64,000 nucleotides of DNA from UMGS1279 sp045540715 (GTDB taxonomy: Bacteria > Bacillota > Clostridia > Oscillospirales > Acutalibacteraceae), in NCBI GenBank assembly GCA_045540715.1, contig JAZQHT010000001.1:62001-126000 (forward strand), read 5' to 3'. The notes below the pieces were generated by a model, which saw only the letters and a program-made list of their open reading frames with translations, was not told the DNA's origin and searched no databases. The position numbers and the translations under genes were made by a program. Numbering within the stretch: the stretch's first letter is position 1; each line of letters starts with the position of its first letter. Of the stretch, positions 53,862 to 63,200 are shown in pieces.

Positions 53862-55196
53862 TTATTTTAATCTTTGTTCTAATTCTTCTTTAATGTTTTC
53901 ATAACCGGGTTTGCCAAGTAATGCAAACATATTTTTCTTATAACTTTCAACACCGGGCTGATCAAAAGGATTAACTCCTAATAAATAACCTGAAATACCA
54001 CAAGCCTTCTCAAAGAAATAAACTAATCTTCCAAGATGTTCTTCATCAGTATTATCTAGTGTGATTATAATATTAGGAACCTTTCCGTCAGTGTGAGCTA
54101 AAACGGTACCTAAATATGCTTTTTCATTAACGTAAGACATTGGTTTGCCAGCTAGGAAGTTTAATCCGTCGCCATTATCTGCATTTTCTTTAATTATAAT
54201 ATCATCACCACAGTTTTTAAGGTTAACTACAGTTTCAAACAACATTCTTCTACCATCTTGAATGTATTGACCCATAGAGTGAAGGTCTGTTGAAAAAATA
54301 ACAGAAGCAGGGAATAGGCCTTTATTATCTTTACCTTCACTTTCGCCGTAAAGCTGTTTATACCACTCGTTCATTAAAGTAAAGCGTGGCTCATAACAAG
54401 CTAGTAATTCAGTTGTATAGCCGCGTCTATAAAATGCATTTCTTAGTGCTGCGTATTTGTAACAGTCGTTTTTCTCAATATCACAAACTTCATATTCTTT
54501 TGCAGCAAGTTGCGCACCTTTCATAATTGCATCTATATCTGCACCTGAAACAGCAATTGGTAAAAGCCCAACTGCAGTTAATACTGAAAATCTTCCGCCA
54601 ACATCGTCAGGTATAACAAACGTTTCGTAACCTTCAGAATCTGCAAGTTGTTTTAAGGTGCCGCGTGCTTTATCTGTTGTACAGTAAATTCTTTTAGCGG
54701 CTTCATCTTTACCATAGCGTTTTTCCATATACTCTTTAAAAACTCTAAATGCAATTGCGGGTTCAGTAGTAGTTCCTGATTTTGAAATTACATTTACAGA
54801 AACATCTTTACCTTCGCAAATTTGAAGAAGCTCACTTAAAGCAGAACCACTTATAGAATTTCCTGTGAAATAAATTTTTGTACCATTTGTTAAATCATTA
54901 AAATTATTTGATTTTAGAAATTCAATGGCTGCTCTAGCACCTAAATAGGAACCGCCGATACCAATAACTATTAAAATATTGCTATCAGATTTGATCTTAT
55001 TGGCTGCTTTTTTAATTCTTTCAAACTCGTCTTTATCATACGAAAAAGGGAGCGACAACCAACCTAGAAAGTCGTTCCCAAGACCAGTTTTATTATGAAG
55101 CATGTCGTGTGCGGCCTTAACTTGAACATTAAGACCTACGATATCATTTGCAGCTAAAAAGTTTTTAGTATATTTATCGTTTAATGTTAATGCCAC
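53862..55196 (-). CDS. pgi: Glucose-6-phosphate isomerase
   Basis: A 444-residue isomerase of the short Firmicutes type. IGIGGSYLGARAAIEFL near 78, GNSISGSALSELL near 117, SKSGTTTEPAIAFR near 137, GGRFSVLTAVGLLPIA near 200, and the C-terminal GLEPFDQPGV-like VNPFDQPGVESYK near 410 are all present. The start is a GTG at 55196; the AAAGGA site lies somewhat far at 11 bases. Its own promoter is listed. Confidence 0.96.
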   Translation of the reverse strand: MALTLNDKYTKNFLAANDIVGLNVQVKAAHDMLHNKTGLGNDFLGWLSLPFSYDKDEFERIKKAANKIKSDSNILIVIGIGGSYLGARAAIEFLKSNNFNDLTNGTKIYFTGNSISGSALSELLQICEGKDVSVNVISKSGTTTEPAIAFRVFKEYMEKRYGKDEAAKRIYCTTDKARGTLKQLADSEGYETFVIPDDVGGRFSVLTAVGLLPIAVSGADIDAIMKGAQLAAKEYEVCDIEKNDCYKYAALRNAFYRRGYTTELLACYEPRFTLMNEWYKQLYGESEGKDNKGLFPASVIFSTDLHSMGQYIQDGRRMLFETVVNLKNCGDDIIIKENADNGDGLNFLAGKPMSYVNEKAYLGTVLAHTDGKVPNIIITLDNTDEEHLGRLVYFFEKACGISGYLLGVNPFDQPGVESYKKNMFALLGKPGYENIKEELEQRLK

Positions 55197-55227
55197 AACA
55201 CATCAATCCTTTACTTTATTTATATAT

Positions 55228-55256
55228 ATTTTACAATATAATTAGCAATATTTCAA
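55228..55256 (-). promoter_or_regulatory. Promoter of pgi
   Basis: On the minus strand TTGAAA (55256-55251), 17-base spacer, TAAAAT (55233-55228), 31 bases before the GTG start. Confidence 0.55.
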
Positions 55257-55289
55257 CCATAAATTGTGTAAAAAACAAAAAATATTGTG

Positions 55290-56495
55290 TTAAGGCAACA
55301 AAATACAGTTAATTAGTATTAAAAGAGCCGAAAAGAAGTTAAGTTCAGCAACGTTTTCCTTAGAAACCACGTTAATATTTCCTATATCTTTGCCGTTTAA
55401 CGTTAAATTAATTTTACCAACAGTTTCGCCAGATGATATAGGCGCTAATACATAGTTGGGCATATTTAAAGTTTGAATAATTTCTTTTTGGCTACCCTTA
55501 GGTAATAATAAACTAATAGTATCTGTTGCGGTTACTTGTATTTGGGATTTTAAACCGTTTTTACAAGTTAAATTTGAAAGCAATGATAAGTCAGGCTTAA
55601 TCTCTATAAAAGAATAATTTGCAAAGCCATAATCTAATAATTTTCTAGCCCCATTAAATCTTTCGTTACTTGTCTCACCGTCTAAAATTACTGCTATTAA
55701 AGACATATCATTTCGTTCTGCTGTTGCAGATAAACAATAGCCGGCCTTACTTGTTGTGCCTGTTTTAAGTCCGGTACAGCCTTCATAATAACGAACTAAT
55801 TTATTTGTATTTACAAGTTCACTTTCTCCATTTCTTAACGCATCCATCCAAACAGTAGAATATTTCTTGATGAGTTTATATTTAATAAGTTCTGCTGACA
55901 TTATTGCAACGTCTTCTGCACTAGAATAATGTCCTTCTTCATCTAGTCCTGTTGAATTTTTAAAGTTCGTATTATGCATTTTTAAATCCTTTGCTTTTTG
56001 ATTCATAAGTTCGACAAATGCTTCTTCGCTACCCGACACAGCTTCTGCTAAAGCAACGGTTGCATCGTTTGCAGAAGCTATTATTGTAGCACGTAAAAGT
56101 TCATCAACCGTCATTGTTTCATTTGGTTCCAACCAAATTTGAGAACCACCCATTGAACAAGCATACTCGCTGGCTGTTATTTTTGTGTTAAGTGTAAAAT
56201 AACCTTGTTCAATTTTTTCCATAAAAATCAAAATAGACATTATTTTTGTAATAGAAGCAGGTGCTAGTTTTTCTTTTTCATTGTTTTTATATAATACTGT
56301 TCCTGTTTTTGCTTCTAACAAAAAGCATGATTTTGCCTTTATGTTTAAATCTGTAATATTTGCAACTTCGTTAACGGCTGTTGGCATTGTGTAAATATCT
56401 TCTGTATAATGTTCGGTTATTGGTGCCGCAGAGATGTTGATGCACAATAATGTTGATATTAGAACACATGTTATAACAATAAGTAATCTTTTCAT
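55290..56495 (-). CDS. dacF: D-alanyl-D-alanine carboxypeptidase
   Basis: A 401-residue low-molecular-weight penicillin-binding protein. A signal peptide (1-22) precedes the S-x-x-K box in PASITKIMSIL near 82, the SAND box in IIASANDATVALAEAV near 135 and KTGTTSKAGY near 245. The PBP5 C-terminal domain follows (about 290-380) and the chain ends in a hydrophobic stretch FFSALLILINCILLP that may anchor it. It trims wall pentapeptides. A GAGGT site precedes the ATG. The gene name is by family likeness only. Confidence 0.88.
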   Translation of the reverse strand: MKRLLIVITCVLISTLLCINISAAPITEHYTEDIYTMPTAVNEVANITDLNIKAKSCFLLEAKTGTVLYKNNEKEKLAPASITKIMSILIFMEKIEQGYFTLNTKITASEYACSMGGSQIWLEPNETMTVDELLRATIIASANDATVALAEAVSGSEEAFVELMNQKAKDLKMHNTNFKNSTGLDEEGHYSSAEDVAIMSAELIKYKLIKKYSTVWMDALRNGESELVNTNKLVRYYEGCTGLKTGTTSKAGYCLSATAERNDMSLIAVILDGETSNERFNGARKLLDYGFANYSFIEIKPDLSLLSNLTCKNGLKSQIQVTATDTISLLLPKGSQKEIIQTLNMPNYVLAPISSGETVGKINLTLNGKDIGNINVVSKENVAELNFFSALLILINCILLP

Positions 56496-56544
56496 AATTT
56501 TACCTCAAATCTTTTTTTAAATATATATGTAATTAAAATTAAAA

Positions 56545-56580
56545 ATATTAAAAAGGAAGCCCTTAAGGGACTTCCTTTTT
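56545..56580 (-). terminator. Terminator of the SH3-C39 gene
   Basis: AAAAAGGAAG (56550-56559) pairs with CTTCCTTTTT (56571-56580) with an inner CCCT/AGGG hairpin; the minus-strand tail is T-rich. Confidence 0.8.
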
Positions 56581-56582
56581 AT

Positions 56583-57554
56583 TTAGTAGGTAAAATATTT
56601 ATAAAATTTTGGGTAGCTATTTAAAAAACTTTGCAGTGTTGTTCGTGTGTTTGAACCGGGGTCGTTAATTGTAAAACCCGACGCAGTTAAAGTTGAGCCG
56701 CCTTTATAACCTGTTATAACAACCCAGTGTTGCGCGCCATAAGAATTTTTACCACCAAAAAGCACACATTTGCCGTTTTTTAAGCTATTATATATTTTTG
56801 ATAAATAGTTCGATGAACTTGTAGTTGCAATAAAATGACTAGGCCAATAAACGTTACCCGATGAAGTGTATTTCAATTTCTTTGCCATTGCATTTGGGTA
56901 TATAGTTGTTCCCGTTCTATAAGATTCAACCATTGCAATACCGGTTGTTGCACATCCAATTTGTGCAATAGATTTACCGCTGCTACCAAGTTTTACGTTT
57001 GCCCAACGACTATCAGTTTGTTTAAAACTTGGAACTTTTAAGCTAATTGTGGGGAAGTTTGACGTTTGTGTTTGTGAAGTTGTTAAATAAGTTTTGCTAA
57101 CGTAACCAATTTTACTGCCGTGATAAAGAACTTTACTCCAATTTCCATTAGTTTCTAATACAATAACCAGTTCATCTTTATATAAACTTGCTATTTTTGA
57201 ATAATTACTACCCGGCCCATTTCTAACGTTTAAACTGCCGGAAGAAATTTTAACTTTGTTAACAGTACCATTTACATTTTTTATATAACTTTCATAACAA
57301 TAACCATAAGAATTTTTTGCATATTCTACGTACCACCAGTTACCGTTTTTTGAAATTAAAGTAACGTAACTATCTTTTTTTAATGTTGTTTTAATTGCTG
57401 AGTTTGTAGTTGCATTACTTCTAACGTTAAGGTAGCCACTAGTAATATTCACAATTCCTGCTTTAGAACTGTTTGTTGCGGCGTTAACTTTAGTGGGGAG
57501 TAAAAATGTAATCAATAATGTGATTGATAATAAAACAGTAAATATTTTTTTCAT
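56583..57554 (-). CDS. Secreted SH3b-SH3b-C39-like peptidase protein
   Basis: A 323-residue exported protein: a signal peptide (cut near VNAA at 24-27), two bacterial SH3 domains (about 32-95, TSGYLNVRSNAT; and about 96-160, SSGSLNVRNGPGSNYSKI) and a C39-like cysteine protease domain (about 172-323). The Cys is in QIGCATTGIAM near 199, His in AQHWVVITGY near 275 and the acid in INDPGSN near 295. SH3b domains bind peptidoglycan, so it probably cuts wall peptides or a small peptide at the surface. It has a CGAGGTG ribosome site and its own terminator. Confidence 0.85.
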   Translation of the reverse strand: MKKIFTVLLSITLLITFLLPTKVNAATNSSKAGIVNITSGYLNVRSNATTNSAIKTTLKKDSYVTLISKNGNWWYVEYAKNSYGYCYESYIKNVNGTVNKVKISSGSLNVRNGPGSNYSKIASLYKDELVIVLETNGNWSKVLYHGSKIGYVSKTYLTTSQTQTSNFPTISLKVPSFKQTDSRWANVKLGSSGKSIAQIGCATTGIAMVESYRTGTTIYPNAMAKKLKYTSSGNVYWPSHFIATTSSSNYLSKIYNSLKNGKCVLFGGKNSYGAQHWVVITGYKGGSTLTASGFTINDPGSNTRTTLQSFLNSYPKFYKYFTY

Positions 57555-57649
57555 ATTTTCACCTCGTTTTCTTGCTAATTAGCATGTAAATTATATCTTA
57601 AACGAGATTAAAAATGAATAATCCAAATACTGTTAAATAAATTGGTAAA

Positions 57650-57682
57650 ATAAAAAACCCAAGAACAAATTGTTCTTGGGTT
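57650..57682 (-). terminator. Terminator of tRNA-Leu
   Basis: AACCCAAGAACA (57656-57667) pairs with TGTTCTTGGGTT (57671-57682) and is followed on the minus strand by TTTTATTTT. Its arm starts right at the CCA end. Confidence 0.9.
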
Positions 57683-57763
57683 GGTGCGGATGACAGGACT
57701 TGAACCTGCACGCGTAGGCACTAGTTCCTAAGACTAGCGTGTCTGCCATTCCACCACATCCGC
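57682..57763 (-). tRNA. tRNA-Leu (anticodon TAG)
   Basis: Acceptor stem GCGGATG (57763-57757) with CATCCGC (57692-57686), discriminator A and an encoded CCA (57684-57682). The anticodon arm CTAGT-CTTAGGA-ACTAG gives TAG, and a variable arm and the T-arm GCAGG-TTCAAGT-CCTGT follow. It has a consensus promoter on the minus strand. Confidence 0.97.
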
Positions 57764-57779
57764 ATTTGACAGCTTGATT

Positions 57780-57808
57780 ATTATAAACCAAAATTTTTTA
57801 AATGTCAA
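57780..57808 (-). promoter_or_regulatory. Consensus promoter of tRNA-Leu
   Basis: On the minus strand, a perfect TTGACA (57808-57803), 17-base spacer and perfect TATAAT (57785-57780), about 16 bases before the mature tRNA. Confidence 0.85.
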
Positions 57809-57832
57809 GATATATTTTATAAATATTATGCC

Positions 57833-57861
57833 TTGCATTTTATGCATAAATATTGTAAAAT
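57833..57861 (+). promoter_or_regulatory. Promoter of the nusB operon
   Basis: TTGCAT (57833-57838), 17-base spacer, TAAAAT (57856-57861), 37 bases before the nusB ATG. Divergent from the tRNA-Leu promoter. Confidence 0.55.
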
Positions 57862-57898
57862 ATATTATAATTATGCATATTTATTTGTGAGGTTTAGT

Positions 57899-58288
57899 AT
57901 GAACAGAAAAAAAGAGAGGGAACAGGCCTTTTATTTAATATTCGAAAAGTGCTTTTCTGATGACGGTTTAGAAGAAATTTTAGAACTAGCAGAAGATTGC
58001 AGAGACTTTGAAACCACCGACTATATTAAGAAAGTATTTTTTGGCGTTTTTGAAAATCAAGAAGAAATTGATTCTTTAATTTCGAAATTTAGTACTGACT
58101 GGACAATTGACAGAATTTCAAAAGTCGCACTATCGATTTTGCGTTTAGCAATTTTTGAAATTAAGTTTTTAGATGATATTCCAAATGGCGTTTCTATTAA
58201 TGAAGCTGTAGAACTTGCTAAGGAATATGGTTTAGAAAAAGATGCTTCTTATATTAATGGTTTATTAGGAGCATTAATTAGAAGTTAA
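57899..58288 (+). CDS. nusB: Transcription antitermination factor NusB
   Basis: A 129-residue helical protein: RKKEREQAFYLIFEK near 3 is the conserved RNA-binding start, and AILRLAIFE-type SILRLAIFEIKFL near 80 and INEAVELAKEYG near 100 follow. It binds boxA RNA with S10 in rRNA antitermination. The ATG at 57899 with GTGAGGT before it gives the family length; a longer frame from 57833 begins inside the -35 box and is rejected. First gene of a seven-gene operon. Confidence 0.95.
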   Translation: MNRKKEREQAFYLIFEKCFSDDGLEEILELAEDCRDFETTDYIKKVFFGVFENQEEIDSLISKFSTDWTIDRISKVALSILRLAIFEIKFLDDIPNGVSINEAVELAKEYGLEKDASYINGLLGALIRS

Positions 58289-58303
58289 GCTAAGGAATTT
58301 TTT

Positions 58304-59506
58304 ATGAATTTGACCGTTTTAACAGTTAAACAAGTAAATACTTACGTTCGCTCTTTACTGGAGGGCGACGTTAATTTAGCATCCGTTTGTATAAGCGGAG
58401 AGATGTCTAATATTAAAATTTACAGCTCCGGTCATTTATATTTTTCGTTGCGCGAGAGTGAATGTTTAATTAAAGGCGTAATGTTTGCTTCAAACGTTGC
58501 GAGATTAAATTTTATACCGAAAGATGGTATGAAGGTAATTGCAAAAGGCAAAATTACACTGTACGAAAAAGATGGAACCTACCAACTAATGTGTGAAAGC
58601 ATTATTCAAGATGGTGAGGGAGACGTTTCTTTAAAATACAAATTAATAAAAGACAAACTAGAAAAAGAAGGTTTGTTCGATTCTAAATTTAAAAAGCCAA
58701 TTCCTACTTTACCAAATAAAATAGCAGCCGTTACTTCTAGAGATGGTGCCGCGTTACAAGATATTATAAACGTTTTATCTAGAAGATATCCTTTGTGTGA
58801 ACTTGTTGTTTATCCAACCTTAGTTCAAGGAGCAACAGCCCCAAGTAGTATTATTAATGCTTTAAATTTAGCCGATAAATCCGGTGCGGATATTATTATT
58901 GTTGGTCGTGGCGGTGGATCTAAAGAAGATTTAGAAGCATTTAACGATGAAGAATTAGCAAGAACTGTATTTAAACTCGATATACCTTGCATCTCAGCGG
59001 TAGGCCATGAAACAGATTATACTATAATTGATTATGTTTCAGATTTAAGAGCACCAACGCCTTCTGCGGCAGCTGAAATTGCTGTTCCAAACGTACTTGA
59101 CATATACTCAACTTTTGAAGCTTATGAAATTAAAATTAAACAATTAATGAGTGAGTATATTTCTGATTTATCTGATAAAATTGACGTTATATCCCAAAAA
59201 GAAGTATATACTAATCCGAACAAATTATATAATTTGTTTGACGAAAAGATTGATATTAGTTCTAAACTTTTATCAAAAGCATTTGAAAAATTTCTTTCTG
59301 AAAAAGAAAATAACCTAAACGTATCTGCAGCAAGATTAAATGATTTAAATCCGCTTAATATTCTTTCACGTGGATATTCATTAGTATATAAAAACGATTT
59401 ATTATTAAAAAACGCTTTTGACATTAATGATAACGATGAATTAACTATTAGAACAGAAAATAATAAAGTTTCTTTTAAAGCTATTGAAGTTAAAAAAGGT
59501 GAATAA
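58304..59506 (+). CDS. xseA: Exodeoxyribonuclease VII large subunit
   Basis: A 400-residue subunit. The N-terminal OB domain (VCISGEMSNIKIYSSGHLYFSLRE near 28-51, here VCISGEMSN and GHLYFSLRE) precedes the catalytic part with VTSRDGAALQDI near 144, IIVGRGGGSKEDL near 200 and ISAVGHETDYTIIDYV near 229, then a coiled-coil. It degrades single-stranded DNA with XseB. A TAAGGA site precedes the ATG. Confidence 0.95.
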   Translation: MNLTVLTVKQVNTYVRSLLEGDVNLASVCISGEMSNIKIYSSGHLYFSLRESECLIKGVMFASNVARLNFIPKDGMKVIAKGKITLYEKDGTYQLMCESIIQDGEGDVSLKYKLIKDKLEKEGLFDSKFKKPIPTLPNKIAAVTSRDGAALQDIINVLSRRYPLCELVVYPTLVQGATAPSSIINALNLADKSGADIIIVGRGGGSKEDLEAFNDEELARTVFKLDIPCISAVGHETDYTIIDYVSDLRAPTPSAAAEIAVPNVLDIYSTFEAYEIKIKQLMSEYISDLSDKIDVISQKEVYTNPNKLYNLFDEKIDISSKLLSKAFEKFLSEKENNLNVSAARLNDLNPLNILSRGYSLVYKNDLLLKNAFDINDNDELTIRTENNKVSFKAIEVKKGE

Positions 59507-59507
59507 T

Positions 59508-59684
59508 ATGAATTTTAATGAAAAAATTAAAAGACTTGAAGAAATTACAGACCTTTTAGAAAAAGGTGAGTGTGAGTTAGAAAAAGCTATGGAACTTTTT
59601 TCTGAAGGTGTAGTATTAATTAAAGAGTGTAAAGTAACTATTAAAGATGCTAAGTTAAAGGTAGCTGAATATGATAACAAATAA
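59508..59684 (+). CDS. xseB: Exodeoxyribonuclease VII small subunit
   Basis: A 58-residue helical protein with FNEKIKRLEEITDLLEKGEC near 3-22 and the family's ELEKAMELFSEG, a bit shorter than typical (about 70-80). The ATG at 59508 has AAAGGTG before it; the earlier in-frame codon at 59484 lies in xseA. It overlaps ispA by 14 bases. Confidence 0.93.
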   Translation: MNFNEKIKRLEEITDLLEKGECELEKAMELFSEGVVLIKECKVTIKDAKLKVAEYDNK

Positions 59685-60534
59685 ATATAACAAATTAATT
59701 GAAGAAAAACTTGCTTCTATTTTTGCAAATAAAGAAGGGGAATATTCTCTTTTGTTAGAAGCAATGGATTATAGTTTATTAGCAGGGGGTAAAAGAATTC
59801 GACCTTCTGTTTTACTTGAATTTTATAATATTTGCGGTGGTACTGAAGATGCTTTAGACTTTGCGGCTGCAATTGAAATGATTCACACCTACTCATTAAT
59901 CCATGACGATTTACCATGTATGGATGATGACGATTTTAGACGTGGTAAACCATCTTGTCATAAAAAGTATGGTGAAGCAAACGCTCTTTTAGCAGGCGAT
60001 GGTTTATTAACTCATGCGTTTTATTTAGCTTCAACTTCAAAAATAAACCCCGAATTTAAGATTAAAGCTATTGAGAAACTTAGTTCCTATTCAGGTGTAC
60101 ATGGCATGATCGGCGGACAAGTAATTGATTTATTAAACGAAGAAAAATCATGTGATTTAGAAACTGTTTTAAAAACTTACACATTAAAAACCGCTAATTT
60201 ATTGATGGCAAGCGCTACGATGGGCTGTGTTTTGGCAGGAGCTAATGACAAGTTAGTTAATGCAGCAGAGGAATTTGCATATAATTTAGGAATTGCCTTT
60301 CAAATTCAAGACGATTTACTAGATTATTTTGGAGATGAAAAGAAACTTGGCAAACCTGTTGGAAGCGACGTTAAAAACGACAAGAATACCTATGTAAGTA
60401 TTGTTGGCGTTGAACAAGCAATACAGGACGTATTTGATTATTCTAAAAGGGCTATTAACGCTTTAAATCCATTTGGAGACAAAGCTTGTGGCTTAGTTGA
60501 ATTAACAAATAGTTTAATTTCTCGTGAATTCTAA
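59671..60534 (+). CDS. ispA: Polyprenyl synthetase, farnesyl diphosphate synthase type
   Basis: A 287-residue prenyltransferase. First aspartate-rich motif DDLPCMDDDDFRRGKP near 84 and second IQDDLLDYFGD near 212 bind the diphosphates; LLAGGKRIRPSVLL near 34 is the usual start motif. Small residues in front of the first motif and the neighbouring dxs suggest C15 farnesyl diphosphate as the product, for bactoprenol and other prenyl lipids. It starts inside the xseB end. Confidence 0.94.
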   Translation: MITNKYNKLIEEKLASIFANKEGEYSLLLEAMDYSLLAGGKRIRPSVLLEFYNICGGTEDALDFAAAIEMIHTYSLIHDDLPCMDDDDFRRGKPSCHKKYGEANALLAGDGLLTHAFYLASTSKINPEFKIKAIEKLSSYSGVHGMIGGQVIDLLNEEKSCDLETVLKTYTLKTANLLMASATMGCVLAGANDKLVNAAEEFAYNLGIAFQIQDDLLDYFGDEKKLGKPVGSDVKNDKNTYVSIVGVEQAIQDVFDYSKRAINALNPFGDKACGLVELTNSLISREF

Positions 60535-60549
60535 TTTGGAGGGCAAATT

Positions 60550-62364
60550 TTGCTTGATTTTTTGAATAATATAAACTCTCCCGAAGATGTTAAAAAATTA
60601 AATAAAGAAGAATTACCCGTTCTTTGCGAAGAAATACGTGGCTGTTTAATTGATACTATTTCAAAAAACGGTGGTCATTTAGCATCTAATTTGGGCGTTG
60701 TAGAATTAACCGTTGCTTTACATCGTGAGTTTGATTCACCAAATGACTCAATCTTATTTGATGTAGGCCATCAGTGTTATACACATAAACTTTTAACGGG
60801 CAGATATGACAAATTTAAAACAATTCGTTTAGAAGACGGCATTTCAGGTTTTATGCGTCCTGATGAAAGTGAACACGATCCTTTTGTTACAGGACATAGC
60901 AGTAATGCAATTTCTGCTGCTTTAGGCATTTGTAAAGCCAAACAAATCAAGGAAGAAGATGGTTATACAATAGCGATTGTTGGTGACGGCGCTATGACAG
61001 GCGGTTTAACCTTTGAAGGCCTAAATAACGCAGGTAGAGAAAAGAATCGTTTGATTGTTATTTTAAATGATAATAAAATGTCTATTTCTAAAAACGTTGG
61101 TGGTCTTGCTCGTTATTTAAGTTTAATTAGAACAAAACCGTCTTATCACAAGTTTAAACACTTTTTAGAACGTGTACTTTTATATACACCTTTAATTGGT
61201 AAGTTTTTACGAAAAAATATTTTTCGTTCTAAAAGAATGCTTAAAAATGCAATTTATCATAGCAATATTTTTGAAGATTTTGGTTTTCACTATTTAGGTC
61301 CGGTTGACGGGCATGATTTAGATAAACTTTCTAGTATTTTGAAAATTGCAAAAGAAGAGACAAGACCCGTATTAATTCACGTTTTAACAACTAAGGGTAA
61401 AGGTTACGATTTTGCAGAAAATGATCCTCAAAATTATCATGGCATGTCTCCGTTTAATGTTGATGAGGGCGGTTCTAAGATTATAAAAAACGACTTTTCA
61501 TTTAACGTTGGAGATGAACTCTGTAAGTTAGCACAAAATAACAATAAAATATGTGCAATTACTGCTGCTATGGTATCTGGAACAGGTCTTAACCGTTTTG
61601 CTGAAAAGTTCAAGTCTAGGTTTTTTGATGTAGGAATTGCTGAAGAACACGCAATTACTTTTGCTGCTGGTCTTGCTTCAAAAGGATTAAAGCCCTGTGT
61701 TGCTATATATTCCTCCTTTTTGCAACGTGGATACGACCAAATTATTCACGATACTGCAATATCTAAATTACCGGTTACTTATTTAGTTGATAGGGCTGGA
61801 ATTGTTGGAGAGGACGGCGAGACACATCAAGGTGTTTTTGATATTGCTTTCTTACGCACCGTACCGGGTATTAGCATTTATTCGCCTACTGATTATAAAG
61901 ATTTACGCGTTATGATTAATGAATCTGTATCTAAAGATAATGGTCCTAATGTTGTAAGATACCCAAGAGGCACCGAAAAAAAGCTGTTTTCAAAAGTAGA
62001 TTCATCTTTAAATTATAATGTTTTAGGAAACAAAAAGTCCAAAAAAGTAATTGTAACTTTTGGAAGATTATTTTATTTTGCAGATGAACTTCTTCATGAA
62101 AAAAACGACGACTTTTGTCTAGTAAAGTTAAATAAAATATATCCGTTAGATAATGAATTGTTTTCTTTATTAAATAGTTTTAATGAAGTTCATATTTTTG
62201 AAGAAGGAATTAAAAGTGGCGGCATAGGTGAATATATATCATCAAATCTTAAAACAAATGCCACAATTCATGCAATTAATAATGAATTCGTACCTCAAGG
62301 CGAAGTAAATAGTATTTTGAAAAAATTAAAACTTGATAAAAACGCAATGTTGGAGATTCTATGA
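60550..62364 (+). CDS. dxs: 1-deoxy-D-xylulose-5-phosphate synthase
   Basis: A 604-residue transketolase-like enzyme, first step of the MEP isoprenoid pathway. VGHQCYTHKLLTGR near 70 and GDGAMTGGLTFEGLNNAG near 147 with NDNKMSISKNVG near 175 bind thiamine diphosphate, and DVGIAEEHAITFAAGLAS near 359 and YLVDRAGIVGEDGETHQG near 405 follow. It is a little shorter than many relatives (about 620). The start is a TTG at 60550 with a GGAGG site. It shares an ATGA overlap with tlyA. Confidence 0.95.
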   Translation: MLDFLNNINSPEDVKKLNKEELPVLCEEIRGCLIDTISKNGGHLASNLGVVELTVALHREFDSPNDSILFDVGHQCYTHKLLTGRYDKFKTIRLEDGISGFMRPDESEHDPFVTGHSSNAISAALGICKAKQIKEEDGYTIAIVGDGAMTGGLTFEGLNNAGREKNRLIVILNDNKMSISKNVGGLARYLSLIRTKPSYHKFKHFLERVLLYTPLIGKFLRKNIFRSKRMLKNAIYHSNIFEDFGFHYLGPVDGHDLDKLSSILKIAKEETRPVLIHVLTTKGKGYDFAENDPQNYHGMSPFNVDEGGSKIIKNDFSFNVGDELCKLAQNNNKICAITAAMVSGTGLNRFAEKFKSRFFDVGIAEEHAITFAAGLASKGLKPCVAIYSSFLQRGYDQIIHDTAISKLPVTYLVDRAGIVGEDGETHQGVFDIAFLRTVPGISIYSPTDYKDLRVMINESVSKDNGPNVVRYPRGTEKKLFSKVDSSLNYNVLGNKKSKKVIVTFGRLFYFADELLHEKNDDFCLVKLNKIYPLDNELFSLLNSFNEVHIFEEGIKSGGIGEYISSNLKTNATIHAINNEFVPQGEVNSILKKLKLDKNAMLEIL

Positions 62365-63185
62365 TAAAAGTTTTAGAAAAAGAACGACTTGATACCTTTG
62401 TTTTTCAAAATTCTTTTGCTGAAAGCAGGGAAAAGGCAAAGGCATTAATAATGGCTGGTGCTGTTTACGTTAATAATCAAAAAGCTGATAAACCTGGTAT
62501 TATGTTAAAGATTGGCGATTGTGTAGAGGTTCGTTCAAACCCACTTAAATACGTTAGTCGCGGTGGTTTAAAGCTTGAAAAGGCAATGGAATTATTTAAG
62601 CTTAAATTAAATGATTTCATTTGTGCTGATATTGGGGCTAGCACCGGTGGTTTTACAGATTGTATGCTTCAAAACGGTGCAAAGAAAGTTTATTCTATTG
62701 ATGTGGGGTACGGTCAACTTGATTGGAAATTGAGAACCGACGAACGTGTTATAAATTTAGAACGCACTAATTTTAGATACGTTGCCGAAAAAGAAGTGCC
62801 TGATAAATTAGATTTTGCTTCAGTTGACGTTTCTTTTATATCTTTAAAGTTAATTTTACCCGTACTAAAGCATCTTTTAAAGGATGATGGACTAGCGGTT
62901 TTACTTATTAAGCCTCAGTTTGAAGCCGGCAAAGAAAAGGTTGGTAAAAAGGGTGTTGTTAGAGATAAAAACGTTCATCTTGAAGTAATCAACAATGTTT
63001 TTAAATACCTTGAAGAATGTGAACTAAAAATTTTAGGTCTTACTTATTCGCCAATAAAAGGGCCTGAAGGAAATATTGAATATTTAGCGTTTATTTCAAA
63101 CATTAATAATTTACAATATGATGGGTTATTTGAAGTTGATGCTATTAAAATAGTTGAATCCTCTCATAGTGAACTAGATAAATAA
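62361..63185 (+). CDS. tlyA: TlyA-family rRNA methyltransferase
   Basis: A 274-residue protein: an S4 RNA-binding domain (about 5-65, with RLDTFVFQNSFAESREKA and AGAVYVNNQ), then an FtsJ-like methyltransferase with ADIGASTGGFTDCML near 91, DVGYGQLDWKLR near 115, SVDVSFISLK near 155 and LIKPQFEAGKEKV near 187. The K-D-K-E style residues agree with 2'-O-methyltransferases. In mycobacteria TlyA modifies 16S and 23S rRNA; the targets in clostridia are less sure. ATGA overlap with dxs. Confidence 0.92.
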   Translation: MIKVLEKERLDTFVFQNSFAESREKAKALIMAGAVYVNNQKADKPGIMLKIGDCVEVRSNPLKYVSRGGLKLEKAMELFKLKLNDFICADIGASTGGFTDCMLQNGAKKVYSIDVGYGQLDWKLRTDERVINLERTNFRYVAEKEVPDKLDFASVDVSFISLKLILPVLKHLLKDDGLAVLLIKPQFEAGKEKVGKKGVVRDKNVHLEVINNVFKYLEECELKILGLTYSPIKGPEGNIEYLAFISNINNLQYDGLFEVDAIKIVESSHSELDK

Positions 63186-63200
63186 TAAAGGGGTGTATAT

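Noticed and set aside
57833..57898. Longer NusB start
   Set aside because: The 22 extra residues begin in the -35 box, are not typical of NusB, and the ATG at 57899 has a good ribosome site.
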